64,000 nt of DNA from Lentzea alba. Lineage in GTDB: Bacteria; Actinomycetota; Actinomycetes; Mycobacteriales; Pseudonocardiaceae. The notes under the pieces were generated by a model. It saw only the letters and a program-made list of their open reading frames with translations. It did not search any database and was not told the DNA's origin. This document shows positions 43,580 through 55,006 of this stretch, one piece after another. Where the stretch lies: assembly GCF_011067745.1 (NCBI RefSeq), contig NZ_JAAMPJ010000016.1, positions 1 through 64,000 of the forward strand, given 5' to 3'. How positions within the stretch are numbered: the stretch's first letter is position 1; every line of letters starts with the position of its first letter. The position numbers and the translations under genes were made by a program.

Positions 43580-45664
43580 ATGAACAACACGGAGGTCGTG
43601 CACCTGCACGACGACACCTCCAGCGTCGTCATCAACCTCCAGGGCGCGGGCCTGCCGGTCGTGACGCACTGGGGGCGCACCCTCGGAGACGTCGACCAGA
43701 CCGCACTGCGCGGCCTGGTCGACGTGGTGACGGGCACCATCCCCAACAGCTCACCCGATCACGTGGTCGCGCTCGCCCTGCTGCCGGACGCGGGCGCCGG
43801 GCACTCCGGCCGTCCCGGCCTGCGCGGGCATCGCGGAGGTGAGCACTTCGCGCCCGCGCTGGCGGTGACGTCGTACTCGGTCGAGAACTCGATCTTCCGT
43901 TACACGGCAGAGGACTCAGCGGCCGAACTGACCGTGACCGGCGTGCTGGAACTGGCGTCGTCGGGGATGCTCCGGCTGCGGCACACCGTTCGCAACGACG
44001 GCTCGACCCCGTATGCGCTGGAAGGGCTGGAGGCCGCGCTTCCGACGCCCGCTCACGCCACCGAGCTGCTCGACTTCACCGGCCGCTGGGCTCGCGAACG
44101 CTCGCCGCAGCGGCACACCTTCCAGCACGGCACCTGGGTGCGGGAGAACCGGCGTGGCCGCACCGGACCCGACGCGACCATCGGTCTGCTCACCGGGACA
44201 CCGGGGTTCTCGTTCCGCTCCGGTGAGGTGTGGGCACTGCACGTCGCGTGGAGCGGTAACCACGTGACGTACGCCGAGAAGTTCCCCGACTCGACGCCGG
44301 TCCTGGGCGGCGGGGAGCTGTTGCTGCCGGGCGAGATCATTCTGGAGCCGGGCGAAACGTACGAGTCGCCGTGGCTGTACGCGGCCTACTCCTCCGAGGG
44401 CATCGACGGCGTCAGCGCGGCTTTCCACCGTCAGCTGCGCGAGCGCTCGCTCCGCCCTCGCCCCGTTGTGCTCAACACGTGGGAAGCCGTCTACTTCGAT
44501 CACGACCTCGCGCGGTTGACGTCGCTCGCCGACACCGCGGCGGCCATCGGCGTCGAGCGGTTCGTGCTGGACGACGGCTGGTTCCGCCACCGCCGCGACG
44601 ACACCGCCGGTCTGGGCGACTGGTACGTGGACGAGACCGTGTGGCCCGACGGCCTCACCCCGCTGATCAAGCACGTCCGTTCGCTGGGCATGGAGTTCGG
44701 GTTGTGGTTCGAACCCGAGATGATCAACACGGACTCGGATCTGTACCGCGCCCACCCGGACTGGGTGCTCGGCCCGCGTCCCGGCACGCTGCCGCCGTCG
44801 TGGCGCAACCAGCAAGTGCTGAACATCGCCCACCCCGAGGCTTACGCGTACATCCTCGACCGCGTGTCGACCGTGTTGTCCGACAACGACATCGCGTTCG
44901 TGAAATGGGATCACAACCGCGACCTGATCGGCTCTCGGGTGCACGACCAGACCGAGGCGTTCTACCGGCTCCTCGACGAGCTGCGGTTGCGGCATCCGCA
45001 CGTGGAGATCGAGAGCTGCTCGTCCGGCGGCTCCCGGATAGACCTCGGCGTGCTCTCACGCACCGACCGCGTGTGGACCTCCGACTGCAACGACGCCCTG
45101 GAACGCCAGCTGATCCAGCGTTGGACCGGCGTGTTCCTGCCGCCGGAGCTGATGGGCGCGCACGTCGGCCCGACCCACTCGCACACCACCGGCCGAACGC
45201 ACGACCTGTCGTTCCGCGTGGCGACGGCACTGTTCGGGCACTTCGGCATCGAGTGGGACATCAACTCGGCCACCGACGCCGAGCGCGCGGGCCTGCAGGC
45301 GGCAATCGATTACTACAAGGACGTGCGTTCCTTGGTGCACAGCGGTGTCTCGGTGCACTCCGACCACCCGGACCCGGCCGCGTGGGTGCACGGCGTGGTC
45401 GCCGCCGACCAGTCCGAGGCGCTGTTCTGCTACGCGCAGATCGCGACTTCGGTGCAGCACAGGCCGGCGCGGGTCCGCTTCCCCGGCCTCGACCGCACCC
45501 GGACGTACCAGCTGTCGTTCGACGCGCCCGCCGGCCTGCCGAGGCTCATCGGCCGGGAGGGAAAGTGGGAACCGGTCTCGTTGCCCGGCTCCGTGCTCGG
45601 TGACGTCGGGATCCAGCTCCCGGTGCTCGAACCGGAGCAGGCGATCCTCCTGCGCCTCAGGTAG
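43580..45664 (+). CDS. Alpha-galactosidase, GH36
   Basis: 694 residues. An N-terminal beta-supersandwich (about 1-300) is followed by a TIM barrel with VLDDGWF and LGLWFEPEM; the nucleophile is Asp444 in FVKWDHNRD and the acid/base Asp502 in VWTSDCNDALER. A C-terminal beta domain follows. No signal peptide, so it acts on imported melibiose- or raffinose-type sugars in the cytoplasm. The ATG at 43580 is preferred to 43556 because the promoter elements lie between them and the conserved domain starts here. A strong terminator follows. Confidence 0.93.
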   Translation: MNNTEVVHLHDDTSSVVINLQGAGLPVVTHWGRTLGDVDQTALRGLVDVVTGTIPNSSPDHVVALALLPDAGAGHSGRPGLRGHRGGEHFAPALAVTSYSVENSIFRYTAEDSAAELTVTGVLELASSGMLRLRHTVRNDGSTPYALEGLEAALPTPAHATELLDFTGRWARERSPQRHTFQHGTWVRENRRGRTGPDATIGLLTGTPGFSFRSGEVWALHVAWSGNHVTYAEKFPDSTPVLGGGELLLPGEIILEPGETYESPWLYAAYSSEGIDGVSAAFHRQLRERSLRPRPVVLNTWEAVYFDHDLARLTSLADTAAAIGVERFVLDDGWFRHRRDDTAGLGDWYVDETVWPDGLTPLIKHVRSLGMEFGLWFEPEMINTDSDLYRAHPDWVLGPRPGTLPPSWRNQQVLNIAHPEAYAYILDRVSTVLSDNDIAFVKWDHNRDLIGSRVHDQTEAFYRLLDELRLRHPHVEIESCSSGGSRIDLGVLSRTDRVWTSDCNDALERQLIQRWTGVFLPPELMGAHVGPTHSHTTGRTHDLSFRVATALFGHFGIEWDINSATDAERAGLQAAIDYYKDVRSLVHSGVSVHSDHPDPAAWVHGVVAADQSEALFCYAQIATSVQHRPARVRFPGLDRTRTYQLSFDAPAGLPRLIGREGKWEPVSLPGSVLGDVGIQLPVLEPEQAILLRLR

Positions 45665-45673
45665 CACGGCGAA

Positions 45674-45702
45674 AGCCCCGGCGGAAACCTCCCGCCGGGG
45701 CT
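45674..45702. terminator. Bidirectional terminator
   Basis: Arms AGCCCCGGCGG (45674-45684) and CCGCCGGGGCT (45692-45702) around a 7-nt loop, between the convergent galactosidase and lipoprotein genes. Confidence 0.85.
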
Positions 45703-45712
45703 CCCCTCCCTC

Positions 45713-46870
45713 TTACTGGCCGGCGCGACTTCCGTCGGCCAAGGTAGCCCACCACTTGCCACCAACGCCCTGTCCGTTGGCATCACCGCAGACCTTGTCA
45801 CCTGAGAAGAGGTACTGCGGAGACCCCGCGATGGTGAGCTGTTTCTTCCCGTCCCGCTCGATCGTCCCCACGAGCGAGGCCTCCACGCCCTGCACCTGGA
45901 AACCCTCGCTGACGTAAGCGGGCGGCCATTGCGCCGCGCACTCGCCGGAGCAGTTGCTCGTGGGCGGGTCCGCGGAGTCGTCGTCGAACCGGTAGAGCGT
46001 CATGCCGTCCTTGTCGGTGGCGACGACACCGAGGTCGGCGACGGTCGCGCTGGTAAGTGCGATCGCCTTGTTCTGTTGCGCTTTCTTACCGTCCGTGGCC
46101 GTGGCGAACCACTTCGGCACCGTGACACCCTTGGCCTCACCGGGCTTGGTGTCGTTCTTGAACGTGTACTGCGGCCAGTTCGCGACCGTGAGCTGCTTCT
46201 TGCCGTCCTTGCGGGTGACCGTGCCGAGCAGCTTCGGGTCGACGCCCTTCACCCGCGGCTGGTCGCCCTCCACGTAGACGGGCGGCCAGGACTCGGCGCA
46301 GCCACCGTCGCAGTTGGACGCTGGAGGCTGGGCCGTGTCGCCGTCGAACCGGTAGAGCGTGAGGCCCGCGTTGTTGGTCAGCACGGCGCCAAGACCGGCG
46401 ATGACCCCCGTGCGGGCGGCGAGCTGGGTGCGTTCGCCGCTCTTGCCGGTGGCGAACCACTTGCCCTGCAAGCCTTGCCCCTTGGTTTCGCCGGGCTTGC
46501 CGTCCTTGGCGAACCGGTACTGCGGCATGCCGTCGACGGTCAGCTGACGACTGCCGTCCTTGCGCACGAAGCTGCCGACCTTCTCGACGCCCTCGACGGT
46601 GAAGTTCTCGTCGGGCACGGTGGCCGGCGGCCAGGCCGCGGCGCACTCACCGTCGCAAGTGGACTCGTTCGGCTTGTCGTTGTCGAAGCGGTAGAGGGTG
46701 AAGCCCTTGACGTCGGTGACGACCGGGCCGAGGTCGGCGATCTCGGCGATCTTCAGCGCCACCACGCTTTCCTGCTGCTGTTGCGCGACCGGCCGGGTCT
46801 CCGGTGTGCCGGTGCAGGCGGTCAGCGAGACCAACCCCATCGCGACGACCGCAACGCTCTTGCGGATCAT
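45713..46870 (-). CDS. Lipoprotein with three tandem 'secreted repeat' domains (SCO0930-like)
   Basis: 385 residues. MIRKSVAVVAMGLVSLTAC is a lipoprotein signal with lipobox Leu-Thr-Ala-Cys, then a Gln-rich linker. Three copies, about 105 residues each, follow of the Lipoprotein_15-type repeat, marked by TLYRFD, a CxxxCA pair (STCDGECAAAWPP, SNCDGGCAESWPP, SNCSGECAAQWPP) and LTV...PQY.F. Each has a conserved Cys pair. GGAGG stands 6 nt before ATG 46870. Function unknown; predicted to sit on the outer face of the membrane. Confidence 0.88.
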   Translation of the reverse strand: MIRKSVAVVAMGLVSLTACTGTPETRPVAQQQQESVVALKIAEIADLGPVVTDVKGFTLYRFDNDKPNESTCDGECAAAWPPATVPDENFTVEGVEKVGSFVRKDGSRQLTVDGMPQYRFAKDGKPGETKGQGLQGKWFATGKSGERTQLAARTGVIAGLGAVLTNNAGLTLYRFDGDTAQPPASNCDGGCAESWPPVYVEGDQPRVKGVDPKLLGTVTRKDGKKQLTVANWPQYTFKNDTKPGEAKGVTVPKWFATATDGKKAQQNKAIALTSATVADLGVVATDKDGMTLYRFDDDSADPPTSNCSGECAAQWPPAYVSEGFQVQGVEASLVGTIERDGKKQLTIAGSPQYLFSGDKVCGDANGQGVGGKWWATLADGSRAGQ

Positions 46871-46942
46871 CTTCAACCTCCTGGCTCGTGCGCTCCAACG
46901 CCTCACACACGTAGAGCGAGCCAGATCGGTTCAAACTGATTT

Positions 46943-48097
46943 TCAGAACATTGCGCGCTTGAGCGCGGGCACCGCGGCCGCCGTCCTGAGCACCGTGCGG
47001 AACAGCGTCCGCGACACCGGGCTTCTCTCCGCGAACTGCCTGGCCGCGCGCAACGAGTCGCGCACTGCCGCGAACCCGTAGTCGTACATCTCGGCCTCAT
47101 ACCGTGCGATGGCGTCACCGCCTTCGGTGATGCACCGCGCGAGCAGCTGTGCGTCCCGCAACGCGATGTTGGCCCCGATGCCACGCATGGGCGTCATCGC
47201 GTGGATGGCGTCACCGAGCAACGTGACGTTCGTGCTCTCCCAACGTTCGATGGGCTTCGACGACCTGATGTGCCACTGACTGACCGTTTCGGGATGCGAC
47301 AACTCGACGACCCTACGCAGGTCAGGACTCCAGCCGGCGATCCTCCGCAGCACCTCCGCCTGCAGCCCGTTGTGCACGTCGAGGTCCTTGGCCGCGTACG
47401 CCCACATCAGGTACGGGCGGACGTTGTCGAACAGCACGCCGTCGTCGTCCGTGTACCCCAGGCCGTCGTGCGTCACCAGGAACATGCCACACCTGCTGGT
47501 CGGGATGACCGAGTTGGCCCTGGTGAGCAGGCTCTGCGGAATCCAGTCGTGTTCGTCGAGGAAGAGCTTTCCCGCGATCGCGGTGACGCCGACGTCTTCG
47601 GTGCCCGCGTGCGGCAGGTACTGCTTGCGCACACGCGACCGGATGCCGTCCGCGCCGACGAGCACGTCGCACTCAGCGGTCGTGCCGTCCTCGAAGTGCA
47701 GCGTGATGCCGTCACCGTTGTGTTCGTAGCGCTCGAACCGCTTGCCGAACTGCACGTCCAGCCCGTCGAGCAACACCTGCCGGAGCGTGATCCGGCTGGC
47801 GGAGTAGTGCTTCTCCTCCTCCTGGTCGAGCACGAGCAGAGGCTTGAGCTGTTCCGTCAGGAACCCGAACCCGTTGTCGCTCGATCCCGCGCTCTGCTCG
47901 AATCGTGCCCAGTTCGCCGCGGGCAGACACTCCCGCAGCGCAGCGGCACCGTGCGGGTTGATGTGCACCCGGTACCCCTGCAGGCGGTCCGTGCGCGAGA
48001 ACTCACGCTCGTACACCGCCACGTCCACGTCGGCCTTGCGCAACCCGTGCGCCAGGCACAGCCCGCCGATTCCCCCACCCACCACTGCGATTCTCAT
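46943..48097 (-). CDS. FAD-dependent monooxygenase
   Basis: 384 residues of the PHBH-type aromatic hydroxylase family. The FAD loop is RIAVVGGGIGGLCLAHGL, DVLVGADGIRSRVR is the DG motif, and LLGDAIHAMTPMRGIGANIALRDA is the GD motif. ATG 48097 is chosen over ATG 48112 since the glycine loop must be close to the start and a -10 hexamer precedes it. It is probably repressed by the divergent TetR regulator; a role in drug or aromatic modification is inferred only. Confidence 0.92.
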   Translation of the reverse strand: MRIAVVGGGIGGLCLAHGLRKADVDVAVYEREFSRTDRLQGYRVHINPHGAAALRECLPAANWARFEQSAGSSDNGFGFLTEQLKPLLVLDQEEEKHYSASRITLRQVLLDGLDVQFGKRFERYEHNGDGITLHFEDGTTAECDVLVGADGIRSRVRKQYLPHAGTEDVGVTAIAGKLFLDEHDWIPQSLLTRANSVIPTSRCGMFLVTHDGLGYTDDDGVLFDNVRPYLMWAYAAKDLDVHNGLQAEVLRRIAGWSPDLRRVVELSHPETVSQWHIRSSKPIERWESTNVTLLGDAIHAMTPMRGIGANIALRDAQLLARCITEGGDAIARYEAEMYDYGFAAVRDSLRAARQFAERSPVSRTLFRTVLRTAAAVPALKRAMF

Positions 48098-48108
48098 GCC
48101 GCCAAGTT

Positions 48109-48145
48109 TCAACCGCGCGGTTGATTAAGTCAACCCGTTGGTTGA
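48109..48145. promoter_or_regulatory. Two TetR operators between divergent leaderless promoters
   Basis: TCAACCGCGCGGTTGA (48109-48124) is a perfect 16-bp palindrome; TCAACC-CGTT-GGTTGA (48130-48145) shares both arms. Their centres are 21 bp apart. Promoters read outward: minus TTGACT (48128-48133)/GAAACT (48105-48110); plus TTGGTT (48138-48143)/TACCGT (48161-48166). Each operator covers part of each promoter. Confidence 0.85.
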
Positions 48146-48172
48146 AAACTGCCCGTCGGCTACCGTGACGCC

Positions 48173-48775
48173 GTGGATCAACGCCGTTCTCCCAGCGCCT
48201 CGGAACGCAAGCGCGACCCGGAACGCACGCGGGCTCGCATCATCGAGGCGGCCGCGGCGGAGTTCGGTGCTCACGGCTACGCGGCGACGCGCACGACGGA
48301 CATCGCGGCGCGGGCAGGCGTGAACAAGCAGTTGATCTCGTACTACTTCGGCGGCAAAGAGGGCCTGTACAAGGAGCTCGCGACGAGCTGGCACAGCTCC
48401 GCGGCCGAGATGGCACGCCCGGACCAGCCGCTGGCCACCGTGCTCGCGAGTTTCGTGGCGACCACGCTCACCGATCACGGCAAGCTGTGGGCGTGGTCGA
48501 ACCTGGCGGGTGACAGTCCACCCACCGACGAGGTGTTCCTGCGCGCGCAGGTCGACCAGATGCGGGAGCGTCAGGCCGCCGGCGAACTCCCCGCGGACCT
48601 CGACCCGGGCTTTCTGCTGCTCGCGTTGATGGCGGTGGCCGCGGCGCCGTTGACCCTGCGGCACACGGCGAGCCAGATCACCGGCGAGGACCCCGCCACG
48701 CCCGAGTTCGCCGAGAAGTACGCGGCCCAGCTGGCACTGCTGGTGCGCCACCTGTCCGGGCGGAGCGGAACCTGA
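48173..48775 (+). CDS. TetR family regulator
   Basis: 200 residues from GTG. The helix-turn-helix is ARIIEAAAAEFGAHGYAATRTTDIAARAGVNKQLISYYFGGKEGLY (written with the DNA-contact helices in the middle), typical of TetR. The ligand domain is divergent. -10 hexamer TACCGT ends exactly 7 nt before the GTG, so the message is probably leaderless. It likely controls itself and the monooxygenase at 48097 through the two palindromes between them. Confidence 0.93.
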   Translation: MDQRRSPSASERKRDPERTRARIIEAAAAEFGAHGYAATRTTDIAARAGVNKQLISYYFGGKEGLYKELATSWHSSAAEMARPDQPLATVLASFVATTLTDHGKLWAWSNLAGDSPPTDEVFLRAQVDQMRERQAAGELPADLDPGFLLLALMAVAAAPLTLRHTASQITGEDPATPEFAEKYAAQLALLVRHLSGRSGT

Positions 48776-48800
48776 CAGAACTGATCACCGTCTACGTCAG

Positions 48801-49229
48801 GTGAAACGCTGGTTGTTGGCGGCGGCCGCCGTCGTCCTGGTGCTGGTCATCGGTGGCCTGTGGTTGTTCGTCCGGTCCACCCCCGCAGAGCAGAACCGCC
48901 ACACGCTCGTGGCCCCGAGCAGTCCAAGCAGCCCGAGCAGTCCAAGCAGCACTGCGAAGAACACGGGGCCGACCGTCTGCCGGGCCGACGAGCCGAAGGT
49001 GACGGACCTGAGCGGTGACGTCGGCTGCCCGGCCGCTCTCGACATCGCCGAGCGCTACCGGGCCGCGATCGCGAACGGGCAGACCCAGGGACAGGGCCTG
49101 TTCTGGGAGTCCGGTGAATGGTCCTGCTCATGGCCGTACGAGGACGGCCTCGCACACGTCCAGGTGCCGCAGAAGTGCGTGCGGACCACCGATGACCTGG
49201 TCGTTCAGCTGGGCGACTACCAGCGCTAG
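48801..49229 (+). CDS. Small membrane-anchored protein with a Ser-Pro linker
   Basis: 142 residues. One membrane helix (about 4-24), then a linker with repeated Ser-Ser-Pro, then an extracytoplasmic domain of about 90 residues with four Cys (VCRAD, VGCPAAL, WSCSWPY, QKCVRT). No family was recognised. The linker DNA has four near-identical 9-bp repeats (48918-48953) and so may vary in length. GTG start; no good ribosome-binding site was found. Its stop overlaps the next, convergent gene by 4 bp. Confidence 0.7.
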   Translation: MKRWLLAAAAVVLVLVIGGLWLFVRSTPAEQNRHTLVAPSSPSSPSSPSSTAKNTGPTVCRADEPKVTDLSGDVGCPAALDIAERYRAAIANGQTQGQGLFWESGEWSCSWPYEDGLAHVQVPQKCVRTTDDLVVQLGDYQR

Positions 49230-49690
49230 GACTCGCGATCGGCGGCCTTGGCTTCGAGGACCTGCTTCAGGCCCTTGAAGCCACCGCGCATCATCATGTC
49301 GTGATTGCCGCGGAAGAACGGCCTGGCGATCAGCACCAGGCGCCGGAGCAGGGCCTTGTTGACCACTACCTCCTGGTCGAACACCAGGTCCGTGCCGCCG
49401 TCACGACCGATGATCTCCCAGCTCGCATAGCCCTCGAGGTCACCGGACAGCGTTGCGCGCAGGAGACCGGCCTGCTGGTTCCTGATGCTGTGCTTGACCT
49501 GGATGACGAGGTCGAAGGGCAGGAACGAGCGACACCGGATCTCGCCGGTCTCGTCGTCGATCTTCGTGGCTTTCCGGACCTCAGGCCACCACAGCGGGTA
49601 GTTCGCGATGTCGGCCAGCACCTCGTACACATCGGCCGGACACGCGTCGACGTGCCACACGCTGCGGAAGCGATAGCGGTTGAGTGACAC
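49226..49690 (-). CDS. SRPBCC (START-like/polyketide cyclase) family protein
   Basis: 154 residues with a helix-grip fold: YRFRSVWHVDACPADVYEVLADIANYPLWWPEV, later VKHSIRNQQAGLL and YASWEI, and a long C-terminal helix HDMMMRGGFKGLKQVLEAKA. Such proteins bind small hydrophobic ligands; the ligand is unknown. GTG 49690 was chosen because GGGAGG lies 9 nt upstream; the earlier ATG at 49699 is too close to that site. Confidence 0.82.
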   Translation of the reverse strand: MSLNRYRFRSVWHVDACPADVYEVLADIANYPLWWPEVRKATKIDDETGEIRCRSFLPFDLVIQVKHSIRNQQAGLLRATLSGDLEGYASWEIIGRDGGTDLVFDQEVVVNKALLRRLVLIARPFFRGNHDMMMRGGFKGLKQVLEAKAADRES

Positions 49691-49785
49691 GGCCGCCATC
49701 CTCCCGGATGGCACGTTCGAGTGACAGGTTCTCGACAAAACTCACAGCGAACCGGGAATTCCTCACGGCGTGTCATCCGGCCCTA

Positions 49786-49805
49786 GTGAGACTTGAGCGT
49801 CTCAC
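49786..49805 (-). terminator. Hairpin after the uvrA unit
   Basis: GTGAGAC (49786-49792) / GTCTCAC (49799-49805), 7 bp, downstream of the small gene that follows uvrA. It is short and lacks a U-tract, so this call is tentative. Confidence 0.35.
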
Positions 49806-49819
49806 CAGGCCGTCCGTGT

Positions 49820-50004
49820 TCACTTGCCGCTGAGGCGCGGGAACCGTTCGCAGGCTCGCAACCAGCCGACAGCCACGACGCGGCGGAACGACAGCTCCGA
49901 CGCGTCGAGCACCTCTACGAGGTTGATGGGGTACGCCGCCAGGGGCTCACCACGCGACGCCTGCAGAGCGCGTTCGCGCAGGGCCAGGGCGTCGAGTGGA
50001 ATCA

Positions 50005-50005
<1 letters not shown>
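49820..50005 (-). CDS. Small protein after uvrA, unknown function
   Basis: 61 residues from ATG 50005, which overlaps the uvrA stop by one base (TGATG); GTG 50008 is also in frame. Sequence contains LALRERALQASRGEPLAAYPINLVEVLDA and RVVAVGWLRACERFP. Codon third positions are G/C rich as in real local genes. No domain was recognised. If translated it would be coupled to uvrA. Confidence 0.45.
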
Positions 50006-52884
<2,879 letters not shown>

Positions 52885-52931
52885 TGGGGTCCCTTCGGCT
52901 GCGATCGGCGGGTCACTCACGCCACACTCTT

Positions 52932-52947
52932 CCGAACAAGCGTTCGA
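52932..52947 (-). promoter_or_regulatory. SOS box (LexA site) of uvrA
   Basis: CCGAAC-AAGC-GTTCGA, 11 of 12 fixed bases of the actinobacterial TCGAAC-N4-GTTCGA consensus. A -10-like TAGTAC lies just upstream on the minus strand, so LexA would overlap the transcription start. Confidence 0.85.
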
Positions 52948-53108
52948 AGCGTACTAGCATCTTTTCAGAGGCTGCGACCGACCCGCCGACCATGCTAGGG
53001 CGCACCCCTGACAAAAACGGTTCCGGCGGCTGTCGCATTCCCCTGAGCTGGGTTTACTCATAGTCTGGTCACTTCGATCAGAGCCTCAACGTCGGGGAGA
53101 GGCAGCAC

Positions 53109-53861
53109 ATGACCTACACGCCGTCCACTCAGCACACGCCGGTACCTGCACCGCGAGGAGTGCCCGACCGGCACATCAACGCGGTCCGCGAGGCGACGGA
53201 CGTGCTGTACGAGGTCGTCGAGGAGCTGGACGAGGCCGCGGTGCGCGGCGCGAGCCTGCTGCCCGGCTGGTCTCGCGGACACGTCATCACCCACCTCGCG
53301 CGCAACGCCGACGCGCTGGTGAACCTGCTCACCTGGGCCAAGACCGGGGTCGAGCACCAGGCGTACACGTCGCGCGCGGACCGCGACGCGGACATCGAGG
53401 AGGGTGCGCGCCGCATCCTGCAGGTGATCAAGGCCGATCTCGACTCCGCGTGCCTGCGGTTCGACGCCGCGTGCCGCGAGTTCCCCGCGCACGCGTGGCA
53501 CTCGGAGGTCACCGCGCCCAAGGGCCAGTCGATCCCGGCGTCCACCGTGCCGCTGTTCCGCCTGCGCGAGATCTGGATCCACCTCATCGACCTGAACGCC
53601 GGTGTCGGGTTCGACGACCTGCCCGCCGACTTCGTGGACGAGTTCATCGACGACGCCGTCGAGCAGTTCGAGGGCAGGGTCGACCCCTTCAGCATCGAGG
53701 TGACCCTGCCCGACGGCACTCAGCGCATCTGGACCGTCAACGGGCCGGCCAACCGCAACTCGGTGAGCGGGTCGGCGAGCGCCGTCCTGGGGTGGCTGAC
53801 CGGCCGGACCGACGGCTCCGACCTGCGCGGTGAGCTGCCGGAACTGCCGGACTGGATCTGA
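53109..53861 (+). CDS. Mycothiol-dependent maleylpyruvate isomerase family (DinB fold)
   Basis: 250 residues. The MDMPI N-terminal domain has LPGWSRGHVITHLARNADALVNLL with metal-binding histidines H58 and H62 and, later, REIWIHLIDL, which supplies the other ligands; a C-terminal sterol-carrier-like domain follows (VEVTLPDGTQRIWTVNGPANRNSVSGSASAVLGWLTGR, with positions 195-235). It points to a mycothiol-making organism. GGAGAGG stands 6 nt before the ATG. Substrate unproven. The 3' end overlaps the acyltransferase gene by 142 bp. Confidence 0.88.
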   Translation: MTYTPSTQHTPVPAPRGVPDRHINAVREATDVLYEVVEELDEAAVRGASLLPGWSRGHVITHLARNADALVNLLTWAKTGVEHQAYTSRADRDADIEEGARRILQVIKADLDSACLRFDAACREFPAHAWHSEVTAPKGQSIPASTVPLFRLREIWIHLIDLNAGVGFDDLPADFVDEFIDDAVEQFEGRVDPFSIEVTLPDGTQRIWTVNGPANRNSVSGSASAVLGWLTGRTDGSDLRGELPELPDWI

Positions 53862-54868
53862 GTGAGGAGCTTGTAGGCGGGGCGTTCGACGAACTTCGTC
53901 ATCGCCCAGCCGAGCACCAGTGCCGAGGTGACGAACCCGGCGAGCAGCCACCAGGACCGCAGGCCAACGGCGTGCATGCGGTCCATCACCACGGTGCCGA
54001 TCTGCTCGTGCACCAGATACATCCCGTAGGAGATGCCGGCGAGCCACGTGATCGATTTGGCGATCGGTGCGAAGAACAGCCAATCGGGTCCCGCGGCCGC
54101 CGCGCACACCATGAGCAGCAACACGGCGAAACCGAGCGTCGAACCGTACTCGGTCGTGTGAATCGCCTGCGCTATCAGCGTGGCGACGAGCAGCGCGACG
54201 AGGTGCGGCGTCTTCAGCCGATGTTTCGACCACAGCCAGATGGCAATACCTGCGGCGAACAGTTGCGCCCGGTGGAACGCGAAACCGTTGTAGATCACGA
54301 AGAGCGTGTGTGAGTGGTCGAGCAACGGCCGTAGCAGCAGCGGCGTGATGATGAGCGCCCACAGGAACACACGGAGCTTCGTGCCTCTCAGGTGCTTCAC
54401 GAGCACGGCACCGGCGATGAACGCCGTGATCTGCACCGGCACGGTCCAGTAGGCGAAGTCGACGATGTTGACGTCCGGAATCCACTGGTTGATCAGCAGC
54501 AGGTTGTAGACGACATCTCTGCCGTCGAGCTGGCTCCAGCCCGCCGGCGCGATCCACCGCTGCACGGCATAGGTGAGCAGCACCGCCACCATGTACGCCG
54601 GCAGCAGGCGCGCGAGTCTTCTCCACAGGAACTGTCCTGGCTTGCCGCTGTTGAGCGACGCGCAGGCGAAGAAGGCGGAGACGACCATCAGCGTGCTGGC
54701 GCCCATCGACATCGGGAAGGTGAACGGCAGCGGCCCGAGATCGGGGTGGCTGCTGATGCTCGTAAGCGTGGCGTGGTGGAGCAACACGCACCCGATGGCG
54801 ACGACGCGAAGGACGTCCCAGCTGACCCTGCGGGTCGTCCGGGGCATTTGTCGTTGCGCTGGAATCAC
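53720..54868 (-). CDS. Acyltransferase 3 family membrane protein
   Basis: 382 residues, about ten membrane segments. Starts with the family mark WDVLRVVAIGCVLLHHATL (His of the active site), then SMGASTLMVVSAFFACAS and LWRRLARLLPAYMVAVL. The O-acyltransferase family modifies cell-wall sugars, peptidoglycan or antibiotics. The family core ends near VERPAYKLL; the last 50 residues (Ser/Pro/Arg-rich, low complexity) are read antisense through the 3' end of the DinB gene, so the original stop has been lost. Start uncertain among several Met. Confidence 0.8.
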   Translation of the reverse strand: MIPAQRQMPRTTRRVSWDVLRVVAIGCVLLHHATLTSISSHPDLGPLPFTFPMSMGASTLMVVSAFFACASLNSGKPGQFLWRRLARLLPAYMVAVLLTYAVQRWIAPAGWSQLDGRDVVYNLLLINQWIPDVNIVDFAYWTVPVQITAFIAGAVLVKHLRGTKLRVFLWALIITPLLLRPLLDHSHTLFVIYNGFAFHRAQLFAAGIAIWLWSKHRLKTPHLVALLVATLIAQAIHTTEYGSTLGFAVLLLMVCAAAAGPDWLFFAPIAKSITWLAGISYGMYLVHEQIGTVVMDRMHAVGLRSWWLLAGFVTSALVLGWAMTKFVERPAYKLLTQIQSGSSGSSPRRSEPSVRPVSHPRTALADPLTELRLAGPLTVQMR

Positions 54869-55006
54869 GAGAGGCGGGGACCTGTTCGTTGGTGCTTTCG
54901 GCGTACTCGGGGGTCGAAGCTTGATCCTTACTTACCCTATGAGTGAGACCTGTATGCAACCTGAAGGTGTGCGTCTCGCCGCATCGAGCGACTACCGTCT
55001 GCCACC

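Noticed and set aside
48914-48957. Short tandem repeats as a CRISPR array
   Set aside because: Units are 9 bp inside a coding sequence and have no spacers of constant length.
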